64,000 nt of DNA, taken from contig CM056556.1 of assembly GCA_029721515.1 (NCBI GenBank), positions 26,693,669-26,757,668 on the forward strand, in the 5' to 3' direction. Position 1 is the first letter of the stretch. Each line of letters starts with the position of its first letter. This document shows, one piece after another, positions 26,501 through 37,672 of this stretch. The notes beneath the pieces were generated by a model. That model did no database searches and was not told where the DNA came from. It saw only the letters and a program-made list of their open reading frames with translations. This stretch comes from Synanceia verrucosa. Its lineage: Eukaryota > Chordata > Actinopteri > Perciformes > Synanceiidae. The translations under genes were made by a program, and so were the position numbers.

Positions 26501-29500
26501 TCACCACAAACCAACGTCTCATTTTGCCAAAGAGACTCTTCCTCAACTCCAACCTCCACCCACAAAGTCAGTGACTCATCCAGACATCAAGCACAGAGCA
26601 GGTACTGATGGATTTACTTTCTGAACCTTCTTTTTTACTGAGGTCTCATCTCAGATCTCACTTTTTCATTCTCTAAAATGAACTGTTCACAGAGAGGAGG
26701 AGAAGGGGGCAGTGACTGTGATGACCAAACCTGACAGTGAAGAAGAGGACGAGGACAAGCGGGCGTCCATCACAGCGGACGGGCTGGCGACCAACGGGCA
26801 GGCGTCACGAAGCTACGCTCGCTCTCTGAGCCACATCAGTGAAAGCAGCGCTGATGGCATCGTGTTGACGGACAGGTCAGCAGAATCAGGAGAGGTCATG
26901 TCTCTGGTCTCAGGGCTCTCAGTCGATGACATTGAGATGGACGTGCAGAGCAGAACTCCTGAGCCGCCGAGCTCTGCTGCTCCAGACAATGAGCTGCTAT
27001 CAACAACGGCTGAAGACGTCACAGATCAACATCAGGACACACCCAGCACCCCCAGGACTGAAGAACTGGACGCACAGCTGCAGTGCAGCGTGGTCCCAGA
27101 GAGCAGGGATGTGACGTACGTAGCCCGACGGGTGGCGGTGGAGGAGGAGGAGGTGCCAGGTGGTGACGGTGATGGGCCGGTGGACAGCGGACTGGAGGAC
27201 GCCCTGACAGCTGTGATTTCCTCTCTGGATGATTACAGAGGACAGTTTCCAGAGTTACAACTGCTGGAGCATGAGCTGAAGCTGCTGCAGGCCACTCTGA
27301 AGGTGAGGATGGAGCAAAGCTCAGGGGAAAGTCCTCAGGCGGACCTATCAGATGGACTTCATGAGTAAAAGATTTTACATTTGGTTTGTTGTAGGTTTAT
27401 TTTATTTCAAGTAAAAGGAAAGAAGTGATTTATGGTCAGCGTGTGATGACATCGTCATGTCATCGTCTCCTGATGAGATAATCTGACACACAGGAGTGAT
27501 CACAAAATTAATAATGCACTAATATACTCTTGTAAAGATCCTCCAGTGGAGCATCAGACAGAGTGTCAACATCTTACAGCGTCCTTAAGCTCTGATAATT
27601 TTAGTCGAGACATTCCCATCACAGACACCTCCACATGAACCTTAACATCACATGAAGCCAGTGAGATGACCTGACACCATGATGAGAGGTTTCATCAGGG
27701 CCAGCTCTGGTTTTCAGTGTGAGGGACTAGTAGCGTGGTTCATCATTCAGATATTTCCATTAGAAAGCAGGAGTTTTACACTCAAAGCATGAACATGTTT
27801 AGTGTTCAGTGTCTTTGACTTCTGACCTTTGCTCACCACTGGAGTAGCTGCTGGAGGACACTGAGAGGAGTCATGGTCCTGCTGAGGACATCTAAAGACA
27901 CTCCTGACCCTGATCTCTGTCTGTCTGTCTGCAGGGTGGTGGACACAGCCGCTCGCCCAGCGTGGTCAGCCTCACCGTGGAAACGGCTCTGGGCAGCTTC
28001 GACTTCCTCAACACGTCCGACTGCGAGGAGGAAGAGGAGGAGAGAGGAGACAGGAGCAGAAGTAGAAGGTCAGAGCTGATAAATGAACTGTCAGTGCAGG
28101 CATCATGTCAGCAGAGTGCGTCCTCTAAAAGCTCTTATTTCAGCCTCAGGTTGTTTCTGGAAACGTTTCAGAAATGGACATTAGATCATATTTTTCTCCA
28201 TCATTCTTGATCCTGAGTGTTTGTTGTAGACTCAAATACGAGAGGAGCTCCAGGAGACTTTGCTGTGTTGAAGTACAGAAAAAGTGCCTGAATTTTTATA
28301 CCATATATATTTAGATGATTTTCACAATGTGGATGAGACTCAATGACAAGCAGACCAGATTTTAGCAAAAGTAAAGAAGGTTTTATTTCTCTTTCCATGT
28401 TGATATTTAGACATTTAGAGGAAAAATCGACTCAGAATATGAGAAAAAGGTGTAAAAAAAAAAAAAAAAAAATCACCGTCTACATTATTGTCAAACTATA
28501 TTACAAACCTATGACCTGTATGAAATAAATCTCCCTGTTACTGTTCATAGTGGGCAGTAACGTCTCTTTCTGCCATCTAGTGGAGCTGAACCATCACTAC
28601 AGTTCAATGGACTGACTGCAGCTGTGTGAGGAAAAACCTCCTCAGAATAACATAACAATGAAACATGACTTCATGAGGAGTTGTTTTAGTTTGATGTCTC
28701 AGGTTTTTACAGAATCATATCACTGTCAGCAGGTTTTAGTCGTTACGAATTAAAGCCAAAAACATTCAGACAAAAAACTCATGGCAGGAGCTAAACAACA
28801 TAATTTCTTTCCCATAAATGTTATTCATACACAACATCCAAAAAACTACTTCACCTAAACTGATTTATTTGAAGGTTCCTTTGAACTTGTGGAGAAAACT
28901 TTGTGTCGTGCCTCCAGGTTGAACAGATAATCCAGAAATGGAGAAAAGTCTTGATAAATTGAAGTAAATCGGGGCAAAATGCAGAATAATCCAAGTGTGA
29001 TTTATCCAGCTGTTTGCTCACTACTGGACTAGATTTGTGTGTTAGGGAAGTAGTGAGGATACAGTCAGATAAACAAGAGTTAAGTTAGAGTTTGTAAATG
29101 GATGCTTTAATATAGTTGTTGTCTGTCATTAATTCATCAAGACTTTGCTCAGTTTTCGGGTTATTCATTCACAGTGGAGGCATGTCAGAAAAGAAACATG
29201 GTTTTGTTCAAGAAGTCAAGCTGAACCAGTTGAGAAACTGATATAAATGATCATTCTGGGGTGAAATATTCCTTTAATTCTGCAGAATTCACTCCAGTCC
29301 CTAAAACCTGATCTATTTAATGACTGAAACCAGTTTATTAGATCATTTCATCATCATGATGGTTGTTATGGTTACATATTCAGTATTATCAAGACGAAGA
29401 CACCTCAGCCTCTTTTTGGCTGGACTCATGCAGTGTGGTGCAGGGAGCTAAACGCTAACACGCTAGCCTCTTTAAACTGAGGCTGATGGGAATATCACAC

Positions 29501-30406
29501 ATTAGTGCTGGACCAGTTCAATCCTGAGCTGATGGAGGCTCTGGAGGAAAGGTGGAGGTGAACATGTGGGTCAGATGTTTCATGGTAACAACTGTCTCAC
29601 TGAGGACCTCTCTAACATTAGCCCGAAGCCTCTCATAACTCTGAGGACATCACTGAACGTCCCTCTTGTGTGTCTCCAGGTGTCTTCAGGACAGAGACTG
29701 GGACAGCTCCTCGTCCCCCCTCACCACCGGCTGCCGCTCGTTAGACTGCTCCCTGGTGGTCCACCTGAAGAACTGCAACACTCAGCTGCTGGTGAGAGAC
29801 ACAAGCAGCTCTTCATCAGTTCAGCAACAAGCTCCTCTAAGGACCAGCTTAGTGTTTTAGCTCAGACAGGTTAACTGTTCCTCTGAGGGTGTTTTCTGTC
29901 TGTCATGTTTGACATTATGTCTGCAGCGTCTGGGTATGTTTGGTCCGCTGCGCTGTGGGGAGATGTACGCCTTGGACAGACTGCTGAGAGAGACCCGAGT
30001 CCTTGAAATCATCCGACGCATCGCCAAGGACAACCCCCGACGCCTCCGACAGCCGGCTGAAGGTGAGCTGTGGTGTCTACATGTGTCTACATGAGCCTTA
30101 AGAAACAAACTTTTTATTTTGTTCAGTCTGTGGACCTTTGAGTAGAGAGGATCAAGAATTAACTTCCTTTGAAGAAACAAGCTTGATCCAAAACGATGAG
30201 CTGTCTGACATCCTTCCTCTGTCACAGTGATACCACAGCTGGACCTGTACCTGGGCGCTGTGTCACTATGGCAACAGTGTGTGGGGCGGGGCAACAGCTA
30301 CAGCGTCTCCGCTGAGAGGTTCCTGACGACGCTGTCCACCGCCTACTGCAGACTACTACCTGAGAAGACCAGCAACATGGCCGACACAGGTAGGCCAGCA
30401 TCTGTG

Positions 30407-30447
<41 letters not shown>

Positions 30448-30638
30448 CCCATGGTAACACCGGTGTGTGTTTCCAGTGTTCTTGTGTCTGGTTGAGCGAG
30501 TGCTGGACCAGAGGTTACCACGGCGGGGCAGCAACAGAGACGCAGTGATGGTGACAGTTTTCCAGCTGTGGAGTTTCCTGGAGGCCACCGGCATCAGTGA
30601 CATGGAGACACTGGTCACTGAGCTGGCAGAAGAAGGTA

Positions 30639-30674
<36 letters not shown>

Positions 30675-32810
30675 GAACAAGCTGCTGATCAGTAATGAAT
30701 GATAACCTCCTCCAACAGTGTGGCTGGTGCAGAGCCTGGCGTCATGTGACCAGGACGTGATCGTCCACGCTCTGCGGCGTCCTGCAGAGTGCAGCCTGAG
30801 GAGGGAAGGACTTCACGCTGTGGCCAAATTACTGAAAGACCCTCGAGGAAAAGTGTCGGCCTCTGCCAGCTCAGTGCTGAGGAGTCTGGCTGCTCAGCCC
30901 AGGCAGAGAGAGCAGGTCAGAGGTTCAACACGTTTCATTATCATGTTGAAATAGAGATGCATCCTGGGTAGTCACAGCACCAGAAACACCAGCACGTTTT
31001 TTTTTACATTCAAAGCTTTGAATGAGGTTTTTGGAATGAAGCTGTGTGGTGATAAACTAAATGTAATTCCTGGTGCTGGTGTTAATACAGGCGTAAACAT
31101 GTTTCTGAAGTTCTGAAAAAGTCTAAATGAGACAGAGAAGACAGAATACATTGACGATCCAATCCATGACCCCTCTTTGATCAGACTCTGGACACATAAT
31201 GATCAGCAGCATTTAAAATATTACTGAAAAATAGAATTAACTATTTCAAATGGCTCTTATACACAGTGTTTAACCTTAGTAATATTTGATGTTTTGACTG
31301 TTTTCCTACTTTTCTACGTTTAAGATAGCTTTCAGTATTTCAGTGATATTTTCTAATAATCCTGCAGGAACCACAGGAAAGGGAAACAAATGTGAATGAT
31401 TTGCTGAATCACTTTTTTCTGATCAGCCCACTAAAACTGACTGGTTTGTCTTATTTCAGATTTCAGTTTGTGAGATACTGACATGTTAGCACACATAATG
31501 TTTCCCTAAATTAAATATAAGCCAGGAGCTCTGTCTTTGAGACTTCACTCTACATAGGACAGACAGCGTTTAAATCTTTCATCAGGACATAATAACAGCA
31601 GAAGTCTCCTCCTCAGGCTCTGGTCAACTGTCTGGAGCTGCTGGAGGACGACAGTGTGGACACCAGGGTCTGTGGATGTAAGGCCTTAGCTTGTCTCAAG
31701 GTACGAGGCTTTGGTATACTTTATAGTTTATAGCTCAGTGTAGAGTCTAGTCTGTACCGTGTAAACCTGTGTGTCACCATGCTGCCGTCCTTCCAGGCCA
31801 AAGAAAGTATCGACCAGCTGGTTTATCTCTGTCGGACCGACAAGGACGAAGTCAGGGATGCTGCCAAACAAGCGCTGCTAGTGCTCGGTAATAACTACAA
31901 TGATGATAATAAAATATGTAATAATGTAAAATAATGGAGTTTGACATCCATGAGCACATGCATAAGGTAATAACATACATACTAAGACGTTACATTATTG
32001 ATTTTTTTATCACACAATAAACTTAGAGCAGACAGATTCTAGTTTATTGGACTTGACAGAGGACATTTTCAACATCACTTTAAAATGATCGAACTTCTTG
32101 ATGACATAATTCAGGACAAACGAGAACCTTTAGATGATGCTGAATTTAATAAACAGGGTGATCTTTAGCATGAGAGAGAATTGTTCCATTCATAATTGTT
32201 TGAATTATTATGTTTGGAACAAATATGTCTCATAACATCTCTGTGAATATTTCTCTCATTTGTCCATATTTTACTTTATTGTCTCATAAAGTAATAATTT
32301 ACTGTATTATACACAGAACTGTTATTACGTTGTGCGCTCATGGTTTCCTGACACTATTATTATGGTCAAATTATTTAGTTGCTACAACCGTTATCCTTTC
32401 ATATCTATGAAAATCATAGAGAAATCGTTTGTCTTAAATGACATTTATAAATGGAAATACTTATGATACATATTCATACACGTAATGCTCTTGCTTGTTT
32501 CTTATGTATTAACTCTGAAAATTATTTTCTGTGTTTTTATCCATCATTTTATTTATTCCATTCATTCATTTGTGACATAAGACGATAATTAATGGAGAAA
32601 TCTTCAGCACATCTTGCTTGATTTTTTCCAGCACCAAGCCTGAATGCATCCATTCATTTCCATTCTTTTCTTTCACTGCACTTTTCTTCTGGTCTTGAAC
32701 TGTGTGGAGCAGGTGAGGAGGGGAAGATGGCCCACAGACATGTGGAGACGTCTCAGGACAGCATCCCCAGGCTCTTCGCTCCAGGAAGCATGGCCAGCAC
32801 TGCTTTCTAA
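14502..32810 (+). CDS. RIPOR1: RIPOR1 (FAM65A), Rho family-interacting cell polarization regulator 1
   Basis: Rho effector. In mammals it binds active RhoA-family GTPases and the CCM3-MST3/4 kinases and helps relocate them from the Golgi during polarised migration. Exons: 14502-14520, 20274-20397, 20717-20869, 21743-21821, 22054-22077, 22732-22785, 22900-23049, 23127-23190, 23508-23551, 23809-23934, 24025-24173, 24697-24829, 25861-25986, 26459-26601, 26693-27302, 27935-28068, 29680-29791, 29927-30062, 30228-30389, 30477-30635, 30719-30915, 31617-31700, 31797-31887, 32713-32810. All junctions are GT-AG and in frame; 1056 residues (human about 1220). Signatures: [10 protein letters not shown] (residue 16 on), [84 protein letters not shown]-terminal SMASTAF. 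Residues about 85-200 form the HR1-like coiled-coil Rho-binding part of the PL48/FAM65 domain; about 460-665 is acidic and Ser-rich, probably disordered; about 720-1030 is HEAT/ARM-like helical. Only exon 1 is less certain. Confidence 0.93.
14521..17099. other. RIPOR1 intron 1, proximal part: nothing else seen
   Basis: No further exon with consistent phase and no recognisable repeat in this part of the first intron. Confidence 0.45.
17100..17470 (+). pseudogene. Tc1-like transposase N-terminal relic in RIPOR1 intron 1
   Basis: Reads [20 protein letters not shown] followed by ERTRITDAG in the neighbouring frame, which matches the second helix-turn-helix and linker of Tc1-family transposases. 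A frameshift separates the two pieces near 17390. The upstream 'acactgatcagg' phrase is common at ends of such fish elements. The DDE catalytic region is absent, so it is an inactive fragment. Confidence 0.6.
17471..18814. other. RIPOR1 intron 1: nothing else seen
   Basis: No supportable exon or repeat family. Confidence 0.45.
18815..19200 (+). repeat. Interspersed fish repeat with GGGGTGGGTATTG / CACGATAC motifs
   Basis: Starts with AGGGGTGGGTATTGG and holds repeated 'cacgatac' phrases near the left end and 'catcacgatgtattg' near the right end before TTTTCCCAGCCGT. This ATATCG-rich layout is one I recognise from many teleost genomes, but I cannot name the family with confidence. Open frames across it are not genes. 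Confidence 0.5.
19527..19640 (+). repeat. 32-bp tandem repeat, about 3.5 copies
   Basis: Units begin with GTACCGTACTGCTCTGAGTA at 19527, 19559 and 19591, with a partial copy at 19623. The second unit is nearly identical to the first and the third begins to diverge (cgtcatcatgtactg). It is non-coding and within RIPOR1 intron 1. Confidence 0.85.
19922..20141 (-). mobile_element. hAT-like MITE, copy 2, with 8-bp target duplication
   Basis: A 220-bp element begins CAGGGGCGTCACTAAG and ends CCTAATGACTCCACTG, imperfect terminal inverted repeats. It is flanked by ATAATCAC (19914-19921) and GTAATCAC (20142-20149), an 8-bp duplication with one mismatch. The interior is the inverse of the repeat at 905-1140. 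No transposase is encoded. It sits about 130 bp upstream of RIPOR1 exon 2. Confidence 0.7.
21421..21480 (+). repeat. Short retroposon tail ending in (TCTAA)n
   Basis: 'Gggtcaataaagttttt' followed by TCTAATCTAATCTAA. This is the layout of an L2/CR1-type 3' end, heavily truncated, in a RIPOR1 intron. Confidence 0.4.
25086..25202 (+). CDS. RIPOR1: RIPOR1 candidate cassette exon
   Basis: Between the exons ending at 24829 and starting at 25861, both phase 0, lies a 117-nt segment with a pyrimidine-rich acceptor (ctgctctgacatgcag) and a strong donor (GCA|gtaagt). It is phase 0 at both ends and stop-free, and would insert 39 residues starting [15 protein letters not shown] and ending [10 protein letters not shown] after the conserved [12 protein letters not shown] recall no such segment in human RIPOR1, so it may be teleost-specific, alternatively spliced, or a pseudo-exon. 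A GCTTTA hexamer repeat lies just upstream (about 25027-25052). Confidence 0.45.
26205..26345 (-). repeat. Dispersed repeat, copy A (inverse of 58960-59105)
   Basis: The reverse complement contains 'cttcatgtccatttagag', 'tcaaacag', 'taaagcagaagatg' and 'ctgctgacagg' in the same order as the + strand at 58960-59105. No coding capacity or defined termini. Class unknown. Confidence 0.55.
28571..28583 (-). promoter_or_regulatory. Predicted CTCF-binding core motif (-)
   Basis: TGCCATCTAGTGG is a perfect reverse-complement match to CCASYAGRKGGCR. It lies in the RIPOR1 intron between 28068 and 29680. Motif evidence only. Confidence 0.5.
30403..30446 (+). repeat. (TG)n filling half of an 87-nt RIPOR1 intron
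   Basis: A TG tract with one C interruption occupies half of the mini-intron 30390-30476. It is complementary to the (CA)n tract in the next intron. Confidence 0.95.
30640..30671 (+). repeat. (CA)n starting 5 nt after a RIPOR1 splice donor
   Basis: A CA tract of about 16 copies begins right after the donor gtatc of the 83-nt mini-intron 30636-30718. Confidence 0.95.
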
Positions 32811-33860
32811 CGCCGCACACACAACGAGACTCCACACAGCGTTGTTTTCCTCCACCCATCACCACCACGAAAACACATAAAGACAAGCAGAACTGTCAGA
32901 GAGGCAAACACTTCCAGTCAGTAAGCTACGAACACACCAGTTTATCTTTAATTTTACACTGTGCTAAATACTCAGTGGGGCTGAAAGATGCCGGAGGAAT
33001 GTAGAACGGAGGGATGGACAAAGGGAAGAGTAGGAGGATGTGAGTGGATGTGGACCGTCTGAAGTACCTTAGCAAAGTCACTTTGATAGATTAGATAAGT
33101 AGTTTTCATAGCCTCCTAAGTGCCCAAGATGTTGAGCGTCTTGTATTTTTTTTTTGTTCTGACTGGATGCATGGTGAACAAGCTGATCTGAGTGATCGTC
33201 ACAAACACAAAAACTGTTCGACACAAACGAGGCTTCGGCAGTCTGACCTCGTCCAAAAAGAAATATCAGAAATCACCTTGAAGAGCTTTATTCTGAGTGC
33301 AAACCAGCACTTTCTCCTGATAGGAGTCAGCCTATCAGGAGAAAGTGCTGCTTTGCACTGGTTTGTCCTCTGATAGGACTGTGCTGCTGCAGACGTAAAG
33401 AGATTTTTAATTGGATTGCATTTGTAGATATGATGGGAGTATACATGTGGTGCACGTTGCTTTACTTTCCTCCTGGGAGTCCTTTTAGCCAGTTGTGCTG
33501 TAAAGCCTTGTTAACAGGTTGTGTGTGACTGATCCAGCAGTCTTTGAAATGTCCTCTGATTCAAAAGATAAAAATGAAAACTTTCCATGGCCTTTCATGT
33601 TGTCAATATATTGGCAACAGACTAAAAACAGGCCCATGGCTCACACTGTGGTTCTGTACAAAGGACGAAACTAGAAAACGTGTTAAGCTGCTTGTTGAAA
33701 GAGCTCAGTGCCATTACTCTTATTCTTTATGGAAACACACATAATATGACTTAGTGCCACTGGAATTCAATATTCTGTTTGTAAATTGTTTTATTTTTCA
33801 TTTGTAAATGTATCCTTTGTTTTATAAGATGTATTTTTTACTGTTATGATGTCATTTATG
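32811..33860 (+). other. RIPOR1: RIPOR1 3' UTR (extent uncertain)
   Basis: Sequence following the TAA at 32808-32810. I see no canonical AATAAA or ATTAAA within about 1 kb, so the end is an estimate. A long hairpin at 33295-33360 falls inside. Confidence 0.4.
33295..33360. repeat. Hairpin: 30-bp inverted repeat with 6-nt loop
   Basis: The left arm (33295-33324) and right arm (33331-33360) are reverse complements with only two mismatches, one of them the outermost pair. The inner 20 bp (CAGCACTTTCTCCTGATAGG) are perfect. The loop is AGTCAG. It could be an RNA stem in the RIPOR1 3' UTR, a recent palindromic duplication, or a microRNA-like precursor. Confidence 0.9.
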
Positions 33861-34952
33861 GGTTCATCGGTTTGATGAACCGACTCACTGGATGACTTCC
33901 TGTGGCGCTTGGACCACTGACATGTCTGCTGTAAATGGACTCAGTGAATATTTGCATCACTACCACAGACTGCTGTGGAGGAGCTGCTGTGACTTGGACT
34001 GGGTAGAGATAGATCGGTCCAGCCAGGTCTGGGATCAGTTATAATGGAACTGGGTTTATTTTCAACTAAATGGAATCATAAATTTTTAAAGGGCCACGTC
34101 AGCGAAGTAACCACAAATCACTAAAAGCTTCACAAAGCCGACTGACCATTTTCCAAAGAAGTCACACTCACCAAAGAAAAACATGAAAGATGTAATTATT
34201 GACCTCAGTGTTTAATATTAACATGTTGTATAATTCAGACTTAGTAAATCATAGTTATAAAAGCTGTAACAATGACAGGCTCAGAATTACAAAAATGATT
34301 TCCTCATAATTATGGAATAGGATGTCATTAATTTGAGATATTTGCTCGTTATTGAGATTTGTTTGAGGAAAAGCATCTGAGCAAACATCACATTTACAAC
34401 AACACAGACCTGATGTTCACTGTTATGGATCACCAAACGCTTTCTTCCTTGATTCAGAGGCTGCAGAGATTACGTTTGCGTCGCCATGGTTACCTCAACA
34501 AAAAACAAAGGGAGTTTTTCCATTAGAAATTTGGATTATTGCAGGAAATAAGCTGTGTGACAAATGCAAATGAACAGGATAACATTCACAAATATTCTTT
34601 TGAAGGGTCAGTGCAGCCACCAGAGGGAAATATCTAACGCATCACATCACGCCATCAGTTCATTAGCCTCATTTAGCCACTTGTTAGCACCTGTTATCAT
34701 GCAAAAGCTTCAAAATTGCAGGAGTGGGATATTTACTTTTGTATGTCATAGAAGAACAAGTTTTCAGCTTAGCAGGTCTGATTTCAGGCATCTTAACCAG
34801 ATGAGATGAGGGAACAGGAAGTGCTAAAATGTGATTTCCGGGCTCGTTCCTGCAGCATTCATTCAAAGTATCACTGCATTCTCATATGATTCTCATGCTA
34901 ATACTATGACGTAAACATGTTGTATTAGTGGTGATCTAACTTTCCTCTAGCA
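33861..34952. other. Intergenic: nothing else seen
   Basis: No gene or named repeat. A CTCF-like word with one mismatch lies at 34616-34628. Confidence 0.45.
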
Positions 34953-35087
34953 CAGGGGTGTCAAGCTCATTTTAGTTCATGATGCACATTCAGCCCAGCT
35001 GGAAGGAAAGACATGGTCATCCAGGGGGCCCATTGGATTCTTTGGCGGGCTGGTTGTGGCCCTGGGGCCCAGCGTTTGACGCCCCTG
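34953..35087. mobile_element. Complete 135-bp hAT-type MITE
   Basis: Termini CAGGGGTGTCAAG and TTTGACGCCCCTG are inverted repeats matching at 11 of 13 positions. They are flanked by CTCTAGCA (34945-34952) and CTCTAGCG (35088-35095), an 8-bp target duplication with one mismatch, as expected for hAT transposition. There is no coding capacity, so it was mobilised in trans. Confidence 0.8.
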
Positions 35088-35095
35088 CTCTAGCG

Positions 35096-36538
35096 CCACC
35101 ATCAGGTCAAAATGAGTTCAGGTTGTCCAGTTGGTTTACGATCGCACATTAAAAGTGATGTCATGCTAACATGGTGAACACCAGCATGTTAGCATCCTGA
35201 CTTTAGCACTTAGCTCCACACCTCTGTGTCTGTGTGGCCTCACAGCTGCTAACAGTTTTCTGTCCACTAAAGTGTCCATCAACGTCACAAACAGGCAGCA
35301 GGTTTAGCCCGTTTTAACTGCAGGCCTGCCTCACTTTAGAATTTGTTTCCAACATGTGAGCAACAGTAGTTAATTAGTTTACTTCCCTTATTACACTGAC
35401 TAGATGCTCTTAAAATGCTGCTTTTGAGAAATAAAACATTAGTGGGTGCAACCATCTTTACAGAGGTTTAATGGATTAAAATATTAGAAAGTAACTTCTG
35501 AAATCAAGTCAGAATTCTCATATTAATATCATGAATGACACTGAAAATATCCTAATTTAAGCAAATGTGGGAGCCTTAAATTAATTATTAAATTAATCAA
35601 TTATTTTTATTACGTTGTGTCCCTTTTGACATGAGGGGTGATCAGAAAACTAGTTGATTCTATATTGTGTTCAGTGTAGTTCTTACCACAGCATTTAATA
35701 AGTAACAGGATACAGTGTCACTGGAATAATAATAATAATAACAGAGGAATGATGTATATATGATGGCTTTCACTGTTAAATGCATTTACCACTACAGCAG
35801 CAGTCTGCGGCTGTTTATATCCCCGCATCCATGACGCTTCTCAGTGTTAAGTGCCTCAAGGTGTCATGGTAACAGATGCAATAAGACATAGATTATATAC
35901 TTTATTTAATAATAAAGAGAGATTGACGCAGTGGCAAACCACTGCAGCACATTATAGTTTCCCCCACAGTCGTGATAAATTATGCAGCATTGGAAAAAAA
36001 AATATTTTATTATTTCTTCCTCTTTCTTTTTTTTCTAAAATATATTTCCAGGCATTTTGGTGTCAAATATATGCCTACACAAACTGTTAAAATGTGTTTA
36101 AACATTATCTCATGTGCCATTGTTTTGCTATCTGTTCATCAGTCAGGGGAGTTTTTGTGATCAGCCACTTGTTTCATGCTGTGAGAGGGAACGAACAGAC
36201 TTTACCTCTTCTCAGACAGTCATGATGATGTGTGGAGCTGTAACAGTGTGCTGTCCTCATTAAACAGAGCTCTGTTAAACAGGAGGGTCATGACTGAAGC
36301 ACTCTCACTCTTTAAGAACTGATGGACATTCATGATTGTACATTCACACACATTAAAGGCTTCCAAAAGCAACAAATATTACTTTGGACTTTGTCATTTT
36401 TGCATATTTAAGATGAGCGTGCATGTATTATGACAGTAATACCAGGCAATTAACAAATAAACCTGTGTGATGTTAATCAGTATGCAATTCTGATAAGAGC
36501 ATAATCCCTCTCTCTGTCTGACTTAATTATCTTAATTG
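35096..36538. other. Intergenic: nothing else seen
   Basis: AT-rich sequence without supportable features. Confidence 0.45.
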
Positions 36539-36775
36539 TTTACTGATCTATGTTGTTTATTAGTCATGCACATATTTTAAGGTGTAATATTAACTTATTT
36601 TCCTTTGTTACTGACTCATTGTAACATGTTTTCCTACTTATTCTACCTGTTTACTGATGTCACTGTGTCTTAATTTTATATAGGCCCTTATTGTCATGCT
36701 GCTCTGCCCATGGTGTCATGGTGCGAAGTTCCCCATTCGTGGGACAAATAAAGGAGTATCTTTATTGCTATGGAA
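36539..36775 (+). repeat. Retroposon-like tail, copy 1
   Basis: 'tttactgatcta..tt.tttattagtc.tgcacat' recurs at 61342-61555. This copy ends in 'gtgggacaaataaaggag', reminiscent of L2-type 3' ends. Truncated, no coding capacity. Confidence 0.45.
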
Positions 36776-36787
36776 TTAAACCCAGCA

Positions 36788-37146
36788 GGCAATCCATCCA
36801 TTATCTACCGCTTATCCTCATAGGGTCGCGGGGGGGCTGGAGCCTATCCCAGCTGTCTTAGGGCAGAAGGCAGGGTACAAGTCGCCACCTCATCGCAGGG
36901 CACATAGAGACAGACAACCACTCACACTCACATTCACACCTACGATCAATTTAAATTAGCCAATTAACCTAATCCCCATGCATGTTTTTGGATGGTGGGA
37001 GGAAGCCGGAGTACCCGGAGAGAACCCACGCAGACACGGGGAGAACATGCAAACTCCACACAGAAAGGCCCCGGGCCCGGGATTCAAACCCGGTACCTTC
37101 TTGCTGTGAGGCGACAGTGCTAACCACTACACCACCGTGCCGCCCG
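36788..37146 (-). mobile_element. tRNA-derived SINE (minus strand), copy 1
   Basis: Read on the minus strand it begins GGGCGGCACGGTGGTGTAG and continues TGGTTAGCAC, a tRNA-like A box (37117-37134). A B box follows (GGTTTGAATCC, around 37079-37093). The long body includes 'tgcatgtttttggatggtgg' on the + strand, a phrase I recognise from very abundant teleost repeats. The + strand also reads 'ccattatctaccgcttatcc' at the SINE tail end. Both pol III boxes look intact. Confidence 0.8.
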
Positions 37147-37672
37147 GCACTCAAACCATTTTTAAGGAATAATTTTATTTAAAATTTTCATAATTTCAAG
37201 TTTTTAATTGTCATATTTTCAACATACAGCACTTAACAAATTTATTAGCCCACCATCCAGTGTTGATTACCAAAATAATATTAATGTTCCTGTAATGGTT
37301 AATCCACCAGTATGTACAAGCTCTTTAATCAATGGGATATTTTAAATGCTAAAATAAAATTGTTATCCATGAATTTTTAAAGTTGACTGTTTTACAAAGA
37401 AATCAGAAAAAAAATATCTAAGCATATCATTATTACTTTAACTGAGATAAATTCTTCAGTTACTTCCTGTCATTTCTGAACAGAAAAATGTGTTTTAGTG
37501 GTTGTTTGGTATTCTGGATTAATTTCTGACTTCTCAGAGAATTCCAGTGTTCTGGCTCAAATTTGGGTCTAAAAAGGTGAATTCAGTTTAAATTCCTCAC
37601 TCCTGTTTAAAATGGTGAAGAGTAGTGAACTCAGTGAGGAAGAAAGAGTCCAGTTAAAGTGAAGCAGATGAG
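37147..37672. other. Unique-looking spacer before the minisatellite
   Basis: AT-rich, no supportable feature. Confidence 0.45.
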
